DNA from: an uncultured Gammaproteobacteria bacterium
GTDB taxonomy: Bacteria > Pseudomonadota > Gammaproteobacteria > CAIUAS01
NCBI GenBank assembly: GCA_903897205.1
Contig: CAIUAS010000173.1
Span: 1 to 12,285 of the forward strand
DNA: 12,285 nucleotides
Direction: 5' to 3'
Shown: positions 1 to 5,886 of the stretch, piece by piece
Numbering within the stretch: the stretch's first letter is position 1
Layout of the letters: the number at the start of each line of letters is the position of its first letter
The notes under the pieces: generated by a model
The model's input: only the letters and a program-made list of their open reading frames with translations
Database searches by the model: none
What the model was told of the DNA's origin: nothing
Translations under genes and position numbers: made by a program

Positions 1-82
1 ATCGCGTAGTGATAAATAATGGTGGACGCAGGGCGGTCGCGGCCGTGGGTGTCGCGTCATGCGAATATTTTTCGGGGTCACG

Positions 83-1678
83 ATGGCCGAAAAATATCAT
101 GAGCATAGCGACTCTCTTGCTGAAAAAAAACGCACTGAACAAGAATTAAAAGATACCCAACAAAAACTAGAAAATATCCTTAATACCATTCCAGGGCATG
201 TTTTTTGGAAAGATCGAAACTGTATTCTTCTTGGCTGTAATAATCTTCAAGCCAAAAATATGAGCTTTGCAAGCAGTAAAGAAATGATAGGAAAATCTAA
301 CTATGACGTTATACACCCCAATCAACCAGAAGAACTAAAAAAAGCGCAAGCAGAGGCCATTACCAAAATTGACTTGGAGATTATGAGCAGCGGCATGACT
401 CATACCATCGAAGAACCTTTAGTTTTGCCTGATGGCAGTACCGCCATTTATTTTTCAAAAAAAACACCTCTAAGAAATGCCAATGATGAAATAATAGGAC
501 TACTTGGCATTTCCTTCGATGTCACCGAACAAAAACAAATCGAACTAAAACTTCAAGAAACCCAACAAAAATTAGAACACATTCTTAATACCATTCCTGG
601 CCATGTTTATTGGAAAAACGCCAATGGTGCTTTTTTAGGCTGCAACGACCTGCAAGCTGAAGACGCAGGTTTGGCTAAAGAGGCAATGATTGGTAAAACT
701 GATTATGAAATGCCTTGGAAGGATCAAGCGGATTTTTTAAGACAAATTGATTTGCAGGTGATGCAAACGGGAGCCTCGCAAGTAGCGGAGGAACCATCCA
801 CATTAACTGATGGTAAGGAAGCGATCTTTTTATCGAAAAAAACGCCGCTTTATCATCAGGGTTCTATTATCGGAATTTTAGGTGTTTCTTTCGATATCAC
901 TGAACATAAGCGCATTGAGCAGGAGCTACAGGAGACTCGCCATAAATTGGATGGGATGACTTTAGTTAGCGCAAGCATTGCACACGAACTGCGCACCCCA
1001 TTAGCTTCTTTAAGCGTTGGCGCAAGTGCTTTAAAGAATTATTTGCCGCGCTTATTAGAGGCTTATCGCGCCGCAGAACAAGCTAATATTCCTCTTGCAA
1101 AAATTCCTGCCAAACAGTTGCAGCTATTGGAAAAGTTGCCCACTGCCATGGAAACCGAAACTAAAGGGGCTTCTACATTTATTGATATGTTGCTCATGAA
1201 TGTTAAGCCCGCTTTGGATTCAGATACTCAGAAAACTTTTTCTATCGCTAACTGTGTGGCTGAAGCGTTAGCACGTTATCCTTTTAGGCAACAGCAGCGA
1301 GCCTCGCTTGAGTGGCAAGGGCAAGAGGATTTCTTAGTAAATGGCAATGTTCTATTAGCGACCCATATTTTATTTAATTTAATCAAAAATGCCCTTTACC
1401 ATATGGCCAAGGTCAACAAAGGCGTTATTAGCATTTGGTTAGAAACCGGCAAGCCGTATAATAAATTATTCTTTAAAGACACCGGAAGCGGCATTGCCAG
1501 CGCAATTTTACCGCATATTTTCGATCGCTTTTTCAGCAAGATCCATCATGGCGCCGGGATTGGTTTGACTTTTTGTAAAATGGTAATGGAATCTTTTAAT
1601 GGAAAAATTACTTGCGATTCTGTTGAGGGTAACTATACTCAGTTTGTACTTTATTTTCCTGCCATTGAGGTTTTGTAA
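83..1678 (+). CDS. Cytoplasmic PAS-PAS sensor histidine kinase
   Basis: This is a sensor kinase that should autophosphorylate on His and pass the phosphate to the response regulator encoded 17 bases downstream. Numbered from the ATG at 59, there are two similar PAS domains (about residues 33-160 and 165-285). Each is introduced by a heptad-like linker of the form ELxxTQQKLE, and a third linker (286-300) leads into the kinase core. The H-box AHELRTPL has His309. The N-box LFNLIKNAL has Asn440 and Asn444, the G1 box is DTGSGIA (474-480), the F-box is IFDRFF and the G2 box is GAGIGL, so every catalytic motif is intact. There is no membrane segment or signal peptide, so it should sense a cytoplasmic cue; the PAS ligand cannot be read from the sequence. 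The DHp region is longer than usual, somewhat like CqsS/LqsS quorum kinases (weak resemblance). I chose the ATG at 83 because GGGG lies 5 bases upstream; the in-frame ATG at 59 lacks a ribosome site and sits in odd GC-rich DNA. Confidence 0.9.
   Translation: MAEKYHEHSDSLAEKKRTEQELKDTQQKLENILNTIPGHVFWKDRNCILLGCNNLQAKNMSFASSKEMIGKSNYDVIHPNQPEELKKAQAEAITKIDLEIMSSGMTHTIEEPLVLPDGSTAIYFSKKTPLRNANDEIIGLLGISFDVTEQKQIELKLQETQQKLEHILNTIPGHVYWKNANGAFLGCNDLQAEDAGLAKEAMIGKTDYEMPWKDQADFLRQIDLQVMQTGASQVAEEPSTLTDGKEAIFLSKKTPLYHQGSIIGILGVSFDITEHKRIEQELQETRHKLDGMTLVSASIAHELRTPLASLSVGASALKNYLPRLLEAYRAAEQANIPLAKIPAKQLQLLEKLPTAMETETKGASTFIDMLLMNVKPALDSDTQKTFSIANCVAEALARYPFRQQQRASLEWQGQEDFLVNGNVLLATHILFNLIKNALYHMAKVNKGVISIWLETGKPYNKLFFKDTGSGIASAILPHIFDRFFSKIHHGAGIGLTFCKMVMESFNGKITCDSVEGNYTQFVLYFPAIEVL
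155..616 (+). repeat. Duplicated PAS start: direct repeats 155-211 and 560-616
   Basis: About 57 bases coding for the linker end and the PAS start (TQQKLE, LNTIPGHV) occur twice, exactly 405 bases (135 codons) apart, with few differences. The protein copies also share GCN-LQA, an IGK-YD motif, an EEP motif, SKKTPL and the closing GISFDVTE / GVSFDITE. This indicates in-frame tandem duplication of one PAS module inside the kinase gene. Confidence 0.85.
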
Positions 1679-1695
1679 ATTAACGGGATTTTATT

Positions 1696-2688
1696 ATGAA
1701 GCAAGCCAGGCTGAGTTTGTGTTATTACCCTACCACTACCCTTTTCATTGATGACAATCGGGATTTTTTAGATATTTTACAAATTGGCTTAACGCCTTAT
1801 TTACATGGGCAATATCTAGATAACCCCTCGCAAGTTTTGCAATACTTAAATAATGAGTATGACTTACAACCTTTCACGCAATTTTGCTTGCAAAATAATA
1901 GTGAAGAGCCCGTTGATCATTTCACCTTAAATTTAAATATTAGAAATATTCATCAAACACTTTATCATGCTAAACGCTTTGCTGAGATCGCGGTAATTGT
2001 GGTTGACTATGCCATGCCAGACATGGACGGTTTAAAACTGTGTCAAAAAATAACTAATCCTTACTTAAAAAAAATCATGCTAACAGGCGAAGCTGATTTA
2101 GCATTAGCTATTAAAGCGTTTAACGAGGGAGATATTCATAAATTTATTGTAAAAAACTCGCAAGATTTAACGGAGACTTTGCTAGAGGCCATTCAAGATT
2201 TACAAAAACAATATTTCATTGAATTAACTGATAGTATTTTTAATAGAAATCTTAAAAATTCGCAGCGACCTCTCGCTTGCTTAAATGATCCCACTTTCGT
2301 GCAATTTTTTGAAGCGCTTTGCCAAGTAAATGCTATTTGTGAATATTATGTGATGGATAATCAAGGCAGCTTTTTATTACTTGATAGCCGAGGGAGAGCT
2401 AGCTGGCTGGCAGTAAAAACTGTATCCGACATGGAAAATTACTTCGCTTATGCCGAACAAGAACAAGCGCCTGACTCGGTAATTACTGCATTAAAAAATA
2501 AAACAGGGATTGTTTATTTTCACACAGATCATGACTTAAATGCCACGCCCGACACCTGGGAAAATTTCCTTTATCCCGCCCAGCCACTGCAAGGTGAACA
2601 ACTTTATTATTATGCTTATATCGATGACACGAGCGCTTATGATATTAGCGCAAATAAAATTGTTTCTTATGAACAGTATTTAGATTAG
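1696..2688 (+). CDS. Response regulator with enlarged receiver and uncharacterised output domain
   Basis: This is the probable phosphorylation partner of the upstream kinase; the spacing of 17 bases suggests one operon, and a CGGGA element precedes the ATG. The receiver is recognisable: acidic pair Asp19-Asp20 (FIDDN), phosphoacceptor Asp104 (VVDYAMPDMDG), Thr130 (MLTGEAD) and Lys153 (FIVKN, where most receivers have KP). The gap from the acidic pair to the phosphoacceptor is 84 residues against about 44 in CheY, so roughly 40 extra residues (about 58-98) lie between beta2 and beta3. Residues 175-330 contain no helix-turn-helix, GGDEF, EAL or HD motif. They include EYYVMDNQGSFLLLD, WLAVKT, and near the end FLYPAQPLQG followed by YYYAYID. 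I recall this layout from other unassigned proteobacterial regulators, but the function is unknown to me. Output is probably by protein contact rather than DNA binding. The 3' end overlaps the convergent gene by 44 bases. Confidence 0.88.
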   Translation: MKQARLSLCYYPTTTLFIDDNRDFLDILQIGLTPYLHGQYLDNPSQVLQYLNNEYDLQPFTQFCLQNNSEEPVDHFTLNLNIRNIHQTLYHAKRFAEIAVIVVDYAMPDMDGLKLCQKITNPYLKKIMLTGEADLALAIKAFNEGDIHKFIVKNSQDLTETLLEAIQDLQKQYFIELTDSIFNRNLKNSQRPLACLNDPTFVQFFEALCQVNAICEYYVMDNQGSFLLLDSRGRASWLAVKTVSDMENYFAYAEQEQAPDSVITALKNKTGIVYFHTDHDLNATPDTWENFLYPAQPLQGEQLYYYAYIDDTSAYDISANKIVSYEQYLD

Positions 2689-3364
2689 GTTTAATATTTT
2701 CAAGGCCGCTGATTCCTTTTCTTCTCACCCAAATAACAGGCGCAGCGCTAAATAACGGTATCTCTTTTAATAATGATGGTTCGTTGGTTGCAGCAGAATT
2801 TAGGCAAGTTAAAGTATATTGATTCGCCTGGCTGCCCGCTTGTACTATTCGCACTAATACACTGATGTTAGCTTGCGTGTGTACAATACAAGGATAGCCA
2901 ATGGTTTTTTTAATATCCGCTCCAAAAAAACGGCGACCTGCGACATGGTCACCCCTTAAATAAACCGGGGACATACTTTCATCGGCAATGATAAAATCAA
3001 CGGCGTTAGGATTTAATTGGTGAAATAAACTTAATTCTTGTGCAATCACTTCTTCTTCAGCAACAGACAAGGAGGTGATTACAAAGTTAGGATTTACGGG
3101 TTCTTCACCAACCCCATAGAGTAACCATTCGGGGTTGCAATTCAGAATACCTAAGCTTTGAAAACTTTCTATTAAGCGTTTAACACTTAATTCTCTTAAC
3201 CCACCATGGCGAGCATCTTCCCAATTTTGCATGGAACCATAGGTAATACCCGTTTTATTGCAGAACTCCGGGCGCCTAAGCCGCAGTAACACTTCTCGTA
3301 CGTATCGTACCCGTTTCGCCCGTTCTTCGGGTGAGGCCAGGTTCGTTGATTCACTTTTATCCAT
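2645..3364 (-). CDS. XRE-type HTH regulator with S24 (LexA/CI-like) domain
   Basis: This is a phage-repressor-like transcription regulator of 239 residues. The N-terminal part (about 15-90) is a helix-turn-helix domain with the sensor-like segment FCNKTGITYGSMQNWEDA and the typical closing motif NPEWLLYGVGEEP. The C-terminal part (about 120-216) is an S24 peptidase-type fold: IADESMSPVYLRGDHVAG holds the usual nucleophile Ser130, followed by the YPCIVHT strand and VLVRIVQ. Where LexA and CI carry the catalytic Lys (VKR), this protein has Arg172, so self-cleavage is doubtful and the domain may serve mainly for dimerisation. The last 14 residues are encoded within the end of the convergent response-regulator gene. 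The start at 3364 is the first ATG after the promoter-like region; the ribosome site (GTAGAGA) is weak. A palindrome in its own promoter suggests autorepression. Its targets may include the divergent small gene. Confidence 0.85.
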   Translation of the reverse strand: MDKSESTNLASPEERAKRVRYVREVLLRLRRPEFCNKTGITYGSMQNWEDARHGGLRELSVKRLIESFQSLGILNCNPEWLLYGVGEEPVNPNFVITSLSVAEEEVIAQELSLFHQLNPNAVDFIIADESMSPVYLRGDHVAGRRFFGADIKKTIGYPCIVHTQANISVLVRIVQAGSQANQYTLTCLNSAATNEPSLLKEIPLFSAAPVIWVRRKGISGLENIKPNLNTVHKKQFYLR

Positions 3365-3377
3365 ATTCTCTACATCT

Positions 3378-3395
3378 TGTAAGCTATCTCTTACA
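3378..3395. promoter_or_regulatory. Candidate operator: 6-bp inverted repeat
   Basis: TGTAAG and CTTACA form a perfect inverted repeat with a 6-base spacer. The site lies 14 bases upstream of the XRE-S24 start codon and overlaps its predicted -10 box and transcription start. The 18-bp size and position fit a dimeric CI-like repressor site for autorepression. No second full copy is seen in this intergenic region. Binding is an inference. Confidence 0.45.
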
Positions 3396-3420
3396 TAAGC
3401 TTGAGATATCAGCCATTGAA
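3392..3420 (-). promoter_or_regulatory. Candidate sigma70 promoter of the XRE-S24 gene
   Basis: On the minus strand TTCAAT (3420-3415) and TATGTA (3397-3392) are separated by 17 bases, a sigma70-like arrangement about 28 bases upstream of the start codon. Neither hexamer is a strong match to consensus. The inverted repeat at 3378-3395 overlaps the -10 element. Confidence 0.45.
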
Positions 3421-3529
3421 TTAGGTAATTTTTGCGGTAAACTTGGGCATAAAATAACTAAGTTTAGTTTTTACTGATTTAGTTTAATAGATTTAGCGTG
3501 TTTTGGGTAAGAAAAACAAGTTAATAGGA

Positions 3530-3559
3530 CGACATTCTTTAAATTCTGCTTCTTTATAA
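3530..3559 (+). promoter_or_regulatory. Weak candidate promoter for the 65-residue gene
   Basis: CGACAT (3530-3535) and TTATAA (3554-3559) are 18 bases apart and lie about 70 bases before the ATG at 3630. The -35 match is poor. Nothing else in the 265-base divergent spacer (3365-3629) is better on this strand. Confidence 0.25.
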
Positions 3560-3629
3560 GCTAAGCATGATGCCAATTGGGATGTTTAATTATTTTTATT
3601 AAGTAGTACTTAGGGTAATAAGGAATTTT

Positions 3630-3827
3630 ATGGCAGATATTCAGTATGTGCTTATCGCACAGGGGCAAAACGAATACGTTGTTATCGGAATTAAAAATAG
3701 TCCTTATCATATGATTAGATCAGCGAGCGAAATTTTAGCTAATAAAAATTTGTTGCAACATTTTTCGCCGCAAGATGCTGCCATGCTCGGTTTCATCGCA
3801 GGCATGGCTGTTTATGAGAACGATTAA
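3630..3827 (+). CDS. Small hypothetical protein (65 aa)
   Basis: A short acidic-to-neutral protein with a proper ribosome site (AAGGA, about 6 bases before the ATG). It begins with a strand-rich stretch (IQYVLIAQGQNEYVVIGI) and continues with a helical part, SASEILANKNLLQHF, then SPQDAAMLGFIAGMAVYE. There is no signal peptide; the hydrophobic end is too short and interrupted to be a clear membrane segment. I do not recognise a named family, although the pattern of an EI-x-NKxLL-xxFSP-xDAAMLG helix pair looks like a conserved small protein rather than chance. It is divergent from the XRE-S24 regulator gene and could be one of its targets (inference from position). Confidence 0.7.
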   Translation: MADIQYVLIAQGQNEYVVIGIKNSPYHMIRSASEILANKNLLQHFSPQDAAMLGFIAGMAVYEND

Positions 3828-3881
3828 AAGAATTAGTTATCTCCACTAGCCAAATTACCACTATCCACGGTAATACCCGTT

Positions 3882-3936
3882 GCGGTCATCCGGTTAATTT
3901 GTAAATAAATAAGTTACAAATTAACCGGATGGCCGC
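3882..3936. repeat. 23-bp near-perfect inverted repeat (long hairpin)
   Basis: Arms 3882-3904 and 3914-3936 are complementary over 23 bp, with one T-G position (3886/3932) that would be a wobble pair in RNA; the loop is 9 bases of A/T-rich sequence. It begins 55 bases after the small hypothetical gene. The arms are GC-rich at the outside and AT-rich near the loop. No T-run follows on either strand, so it is a poor intrinsic terminator. It may be the ends of a collapsed mobile element, a REP-like repeat, or a structured 3' end. Confidence 0.85.
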
Positions 3937-4144
3937 TACATTTAAAATTAACACTGGCACACTCGTTCCATATTGTGATCTGAGTTTCATTGGTTCCCCT
4001 AAAATGCTGTCCATTGACCTTTTCTCTATGGCGACGTAATTGATGATACGCCTCACTTCGACACAGCACCCCTTGAATTAACTGCCGAAATGTTAAGTCG
4101 CAGACATAATTGAGCAAATGATCGCTCATTAATACCGCATTCAT
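3914..4144 (-). CDS. Doubtful hypothetical ORF, possibly a gene remnant
   Basis: A 76-residue frame rich in Cys, His and Trp, ending in the loop of the long inverted repeat so that its last residues (CSGHPVNL) come from one hairpin arm. The frame stays open upstream of the ATG to about 4246, adding segments such as FLLDKGSYRIT and TKWALWE, but without another ATG. That fits either a 5'-truncated remnant of a longer protein or a chance open frame. The ribosome site (GGGA very close to the ATG) is poor. I do not recognise the protein; the segment DHLLNYVCDLTFRQLIQG looks protein-like, yet no domain can be named. Confidence 0.28.
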   Translation of the reverse strand: MNAVLMSDHLLNYVCDLTFRQLIQGVLCRSEAYHQLRRHREKVNGQHFRGTNETQITIWNECASVNFKCSGHPVNL

Positions 4145-4232
4145 TTCCCATAAAGCCCATTTTGTGCGGCTTGTAATGCGATAACTCCCCTTATCGAGAA
4201 GAAATTTAATTAAAAAATGATTATTTAAAATT

Positions 4233-4468
4233 ATGAAAAAACGTTATATTACGTGTAACGATAAACGAGACATTACTTACTTCGATGTTTCAAAAGCTGC
4301 ATAAGAGCTGATAGGCCAAAGAAAATCGCCTACGGTTGAATTGATTCGCGCTTTGTAATGAAATTAGATATGAATGAAATTAGTGCGCAAAACAAAACAT
4401 TGTCACACGAAAAATGGATGCTGGGTCAAGAGAAGGCTCAATTACTTGGACAATTCAAACAGCTTTAA
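4233..4468 (+). pseudogene. Decayed KfrA-type plasmid DNA-binding protein
   Basis: Reading from the ATG at 4233, the frame gives MKKRYITCNDKRDITYFDV then SKAA, a TAA stop (4302-4304), and then ELIGQRKSPTVELIRAL before another TAA (4356-4358). Ignoring the first stop, this matches the KfrA N-terminal DNA-binding domain pattern (ITYxxV-AA-xL-xxGxxPT-xxIRxxL). A second frame opens at 4358 with an overlapping ATG and ends at 4468. It encodes a helical tail, EKWMLGQEKAQLLGQFKQL, in keeping with the coiled-coil body of KfrA proteins. The glycine-serine part that normally follows the helix-turn-helix is missing. So there is one nonsense change plus a frame-shifting deletion. KfrA proteins bind DNA on plasmids and other accessory elements; this copy is inactive and marks the site as former accessory DNA. 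Confidence 0.6.
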
Positions 4469-4581
4469 TCAACACGTTAAAAATTGATTGAACCGTAAAA
4501 ATCATTATTGCTATTATGGCAAAAATTATGAGCGATTACCTAAAATTTTTAAATGGAATGATGAATAGCAGATGAGTTATT
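4469..4581. other. AT-rich leader region before the efflux operon
   Basis: No coding frame is apparent between the KfrA relic and the efflux operon. Apart from the candidate promoter at 4488-4517, I see no clear operator palindrome, riboswitch-like fold or terminator. Confidence 0.5.
4488..4517 (+). promoter_or_regulatory. Candidate sigma70 promoter of the RND efflux operon
   Basis: TTGAAC (4488-4493) and TATTAT (4512-4517) are separated by 18 bases. Transcription would start near 4524, giving a leader of about 58 bases before the ATG at 4582. It is the best sigma70-like match in the spacer upstream of the operon. Confidence 0.45.
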
Positions 4582-5886
4582 ATGCTTATTAAGCGATGCA
4601 GCATTTTTTTGTTCAGCATTTTATTGGCTAGCTGTGCTATATATCACCAAAAACCTTTGCCAAGAGGGTCGGCTTTTCTGCATATTTTGCCAGGGAAACA
4701 AAAAAGTTACGCCATGGATCAAGTCGCCGCTTTGGCAGTTTTAAATAATCCTGATTTAAAACTGGCTCGTGATGATGCGGCTATTGCTCATGCACAAGCT
4801 TTCGCTGCAGGTCTGTTGCCTGATCCACAGTTCAATTTAGGGATGGATTTTCCCACGGGTAATCAGCCCAGCACATTTACAGGAATAAGCTATGGCTTAA
4901 GTTATGACACAACTGCACTGTTAACACGATCGTTTGCCAAAAAAGAAGCTGGTGCTCAAGCAGAAAAAGTAAATTTGACTTTACTTTGGCAAGAATGGCA
5001 AATCGTGAGTCAGGCACGGCTCTTATATGTAAAAACTATTGAGCAAAATAGATTATTGACTGTTTTGGAAGCAAATCGTGATTTGCAGTCTGCACGTTAT
5101 AAACAAATTCAACAAGCTCTACAAGAAGGCGATACGACATTAGATGTTGCTGATGCTGATTTAACAGCAATGAATAATGCGAATAAACAAATTACAGAGC
5201 TTAAACGACAAATCAATCAAACACATCACGATCTGAATAACTTGTTAGGTCTTTCGTTTGATGTCAAGTTACCTTTGGCCGCTCAAATAAATATTTCTGT
5301 ATTAGATAACAAAAAAATGATGACCTCTCTTGGAGATATTCTCAATCACCGGCCTGATTTGTTAGCATTAAAAGCAGGCTATCAAAGCGAAGATGCTCGT
5401 TACCGTCAAGCTGTTTTGGCGCAATTTCCTGCTATTACCTTAGGACTAACGCGCGCCAGAGATACGAGCAATGTTAAAACTCTGGGGTTAAATATAGGCC
5501 TGAATTTACCCATCTTTAATCGCAATCAGGGCAATATTGCGATTGAAAAAGCAACTCGACAACGGCTTTATGATGAATTTCAATATCGTATCAACAGCGC
5601 CGATAGTGATGCGCGATCGCTACTGACTGATCAAACGCTATTGGAAACGGCACTCATCACCACCTATCAGGAATTAACTGTTTTGCGCAAAGCGGCTAAT
5701 CATGCAAAAATTGCTTATCATGACGGCGATATTGATGAGCTAACTTACCGTACGTTTCAGATAGATTTTTTAAACAAACAAGCTGATGAAATTAGCTTAG
5801 AGCAAAATGTACTCAGTCAACGTATTGGTTTACAAACACTGTTGGGTGGACAGTTACCGATGAAGACAAAAAAGGATATAACATGA
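4582..5886 (+). CDS. Outer-membrane efflux lipoprotein (TolC/OMF family)
   Basis: This is the outer-membrane exit duct of a tripartite RND pump. The N-terminus is a lipoprotein signal: MLIKRC, a hydrophobic core, then lipobox LASC with the lipidated Cys at residue 18 and Ala at +2. The mature part has the two-repeat OMF architecture. In repeat one, LAVLNNPDLKLA and FAAGLLPDPQFNLGMDFPTG are typical of metal and drug OMFs. In repeat two, ILNHRPDLLALKAGY (around residues 253-267) and LNLPIFNRNQGNIAIEKA match the conserved family blocks. Long alpha-helical stretches between them would form the periplasmic tunnel. The length of 434 is normal. The ribosome site before 4582 is weak (TGAG). The stop codon overlaps the adaptor start in an ATGA arrangement, so translation is probably coupled. 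Confidence 0.92.
   Translation: MLIKRCSIFLFSILLASCAIYHQKPLPRGSAFLHILPGKQKSYAMDQVAALAVLNNPDLKLARDDAAIAHAQAFAAGLLPDPQFNLGMDFPTGNQPSTFTGISYGLSYDTTALLTRSFAKKEAGAQAEKVNLTLLWQEWQIVSQARLLYVKTIEQNRLLTVLEANRDLQSARYKQIQQALQEGDTTLDVADADLTAMNNANKQITELKRQINQTHHDLNNLLGLSFDVKLPLAAQINISVLDNKKMMTSLGDILNHRPDLLALKAGYQSEDARYRQAVLAQFPAITLGLTRARDTSNVKTLGLNIGLNLPIFNRNQGNIAIEKATRQRLYDEFQYRINSADSDARSLLTDQTLLETALITTYQELTVLRKAANHAKIAYHDGDIDELTYRTFQIDFLNKQADEISLEQNVLSQRIGLQTLLGGQLPMKTKKDIT

Noticed and set aside
1..60. A minus-strand reading frame (MTRHPRPRPP start) running off the left edge
   Set aside because: Only 20 codons are visible, composed mainly of the odd GC-rich patch. No ribosome site or recognisable motif supports it.
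3464..3496. Repeated TTAGTTT / ATTTAG motifs at roughly 15-base spacing in the divergent spacer
   Set aside because: The units are short and AT-rich in an AT-rich region, and the copies differ. Chance is an adequate explanation.
3882..3936. The long hairpin as a standard intrinsic terminator of the 65-residue gene
   Set aside because: There is no T-tract after either arm and the stem is much longer than usual. It is kept as an unexplained inverted repeat.
4179..4196. CGATAA-CTCCCC-TTATCG palindrome as a left insertion-sequence end matching the right-hand repeat array
   Set aside because: It resembles the C-rich repeats near 10150 only in short segments, and the same stretch is open in the minus-strand frame extending from the doubtful ORF. 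The match is too short to call a paired end.
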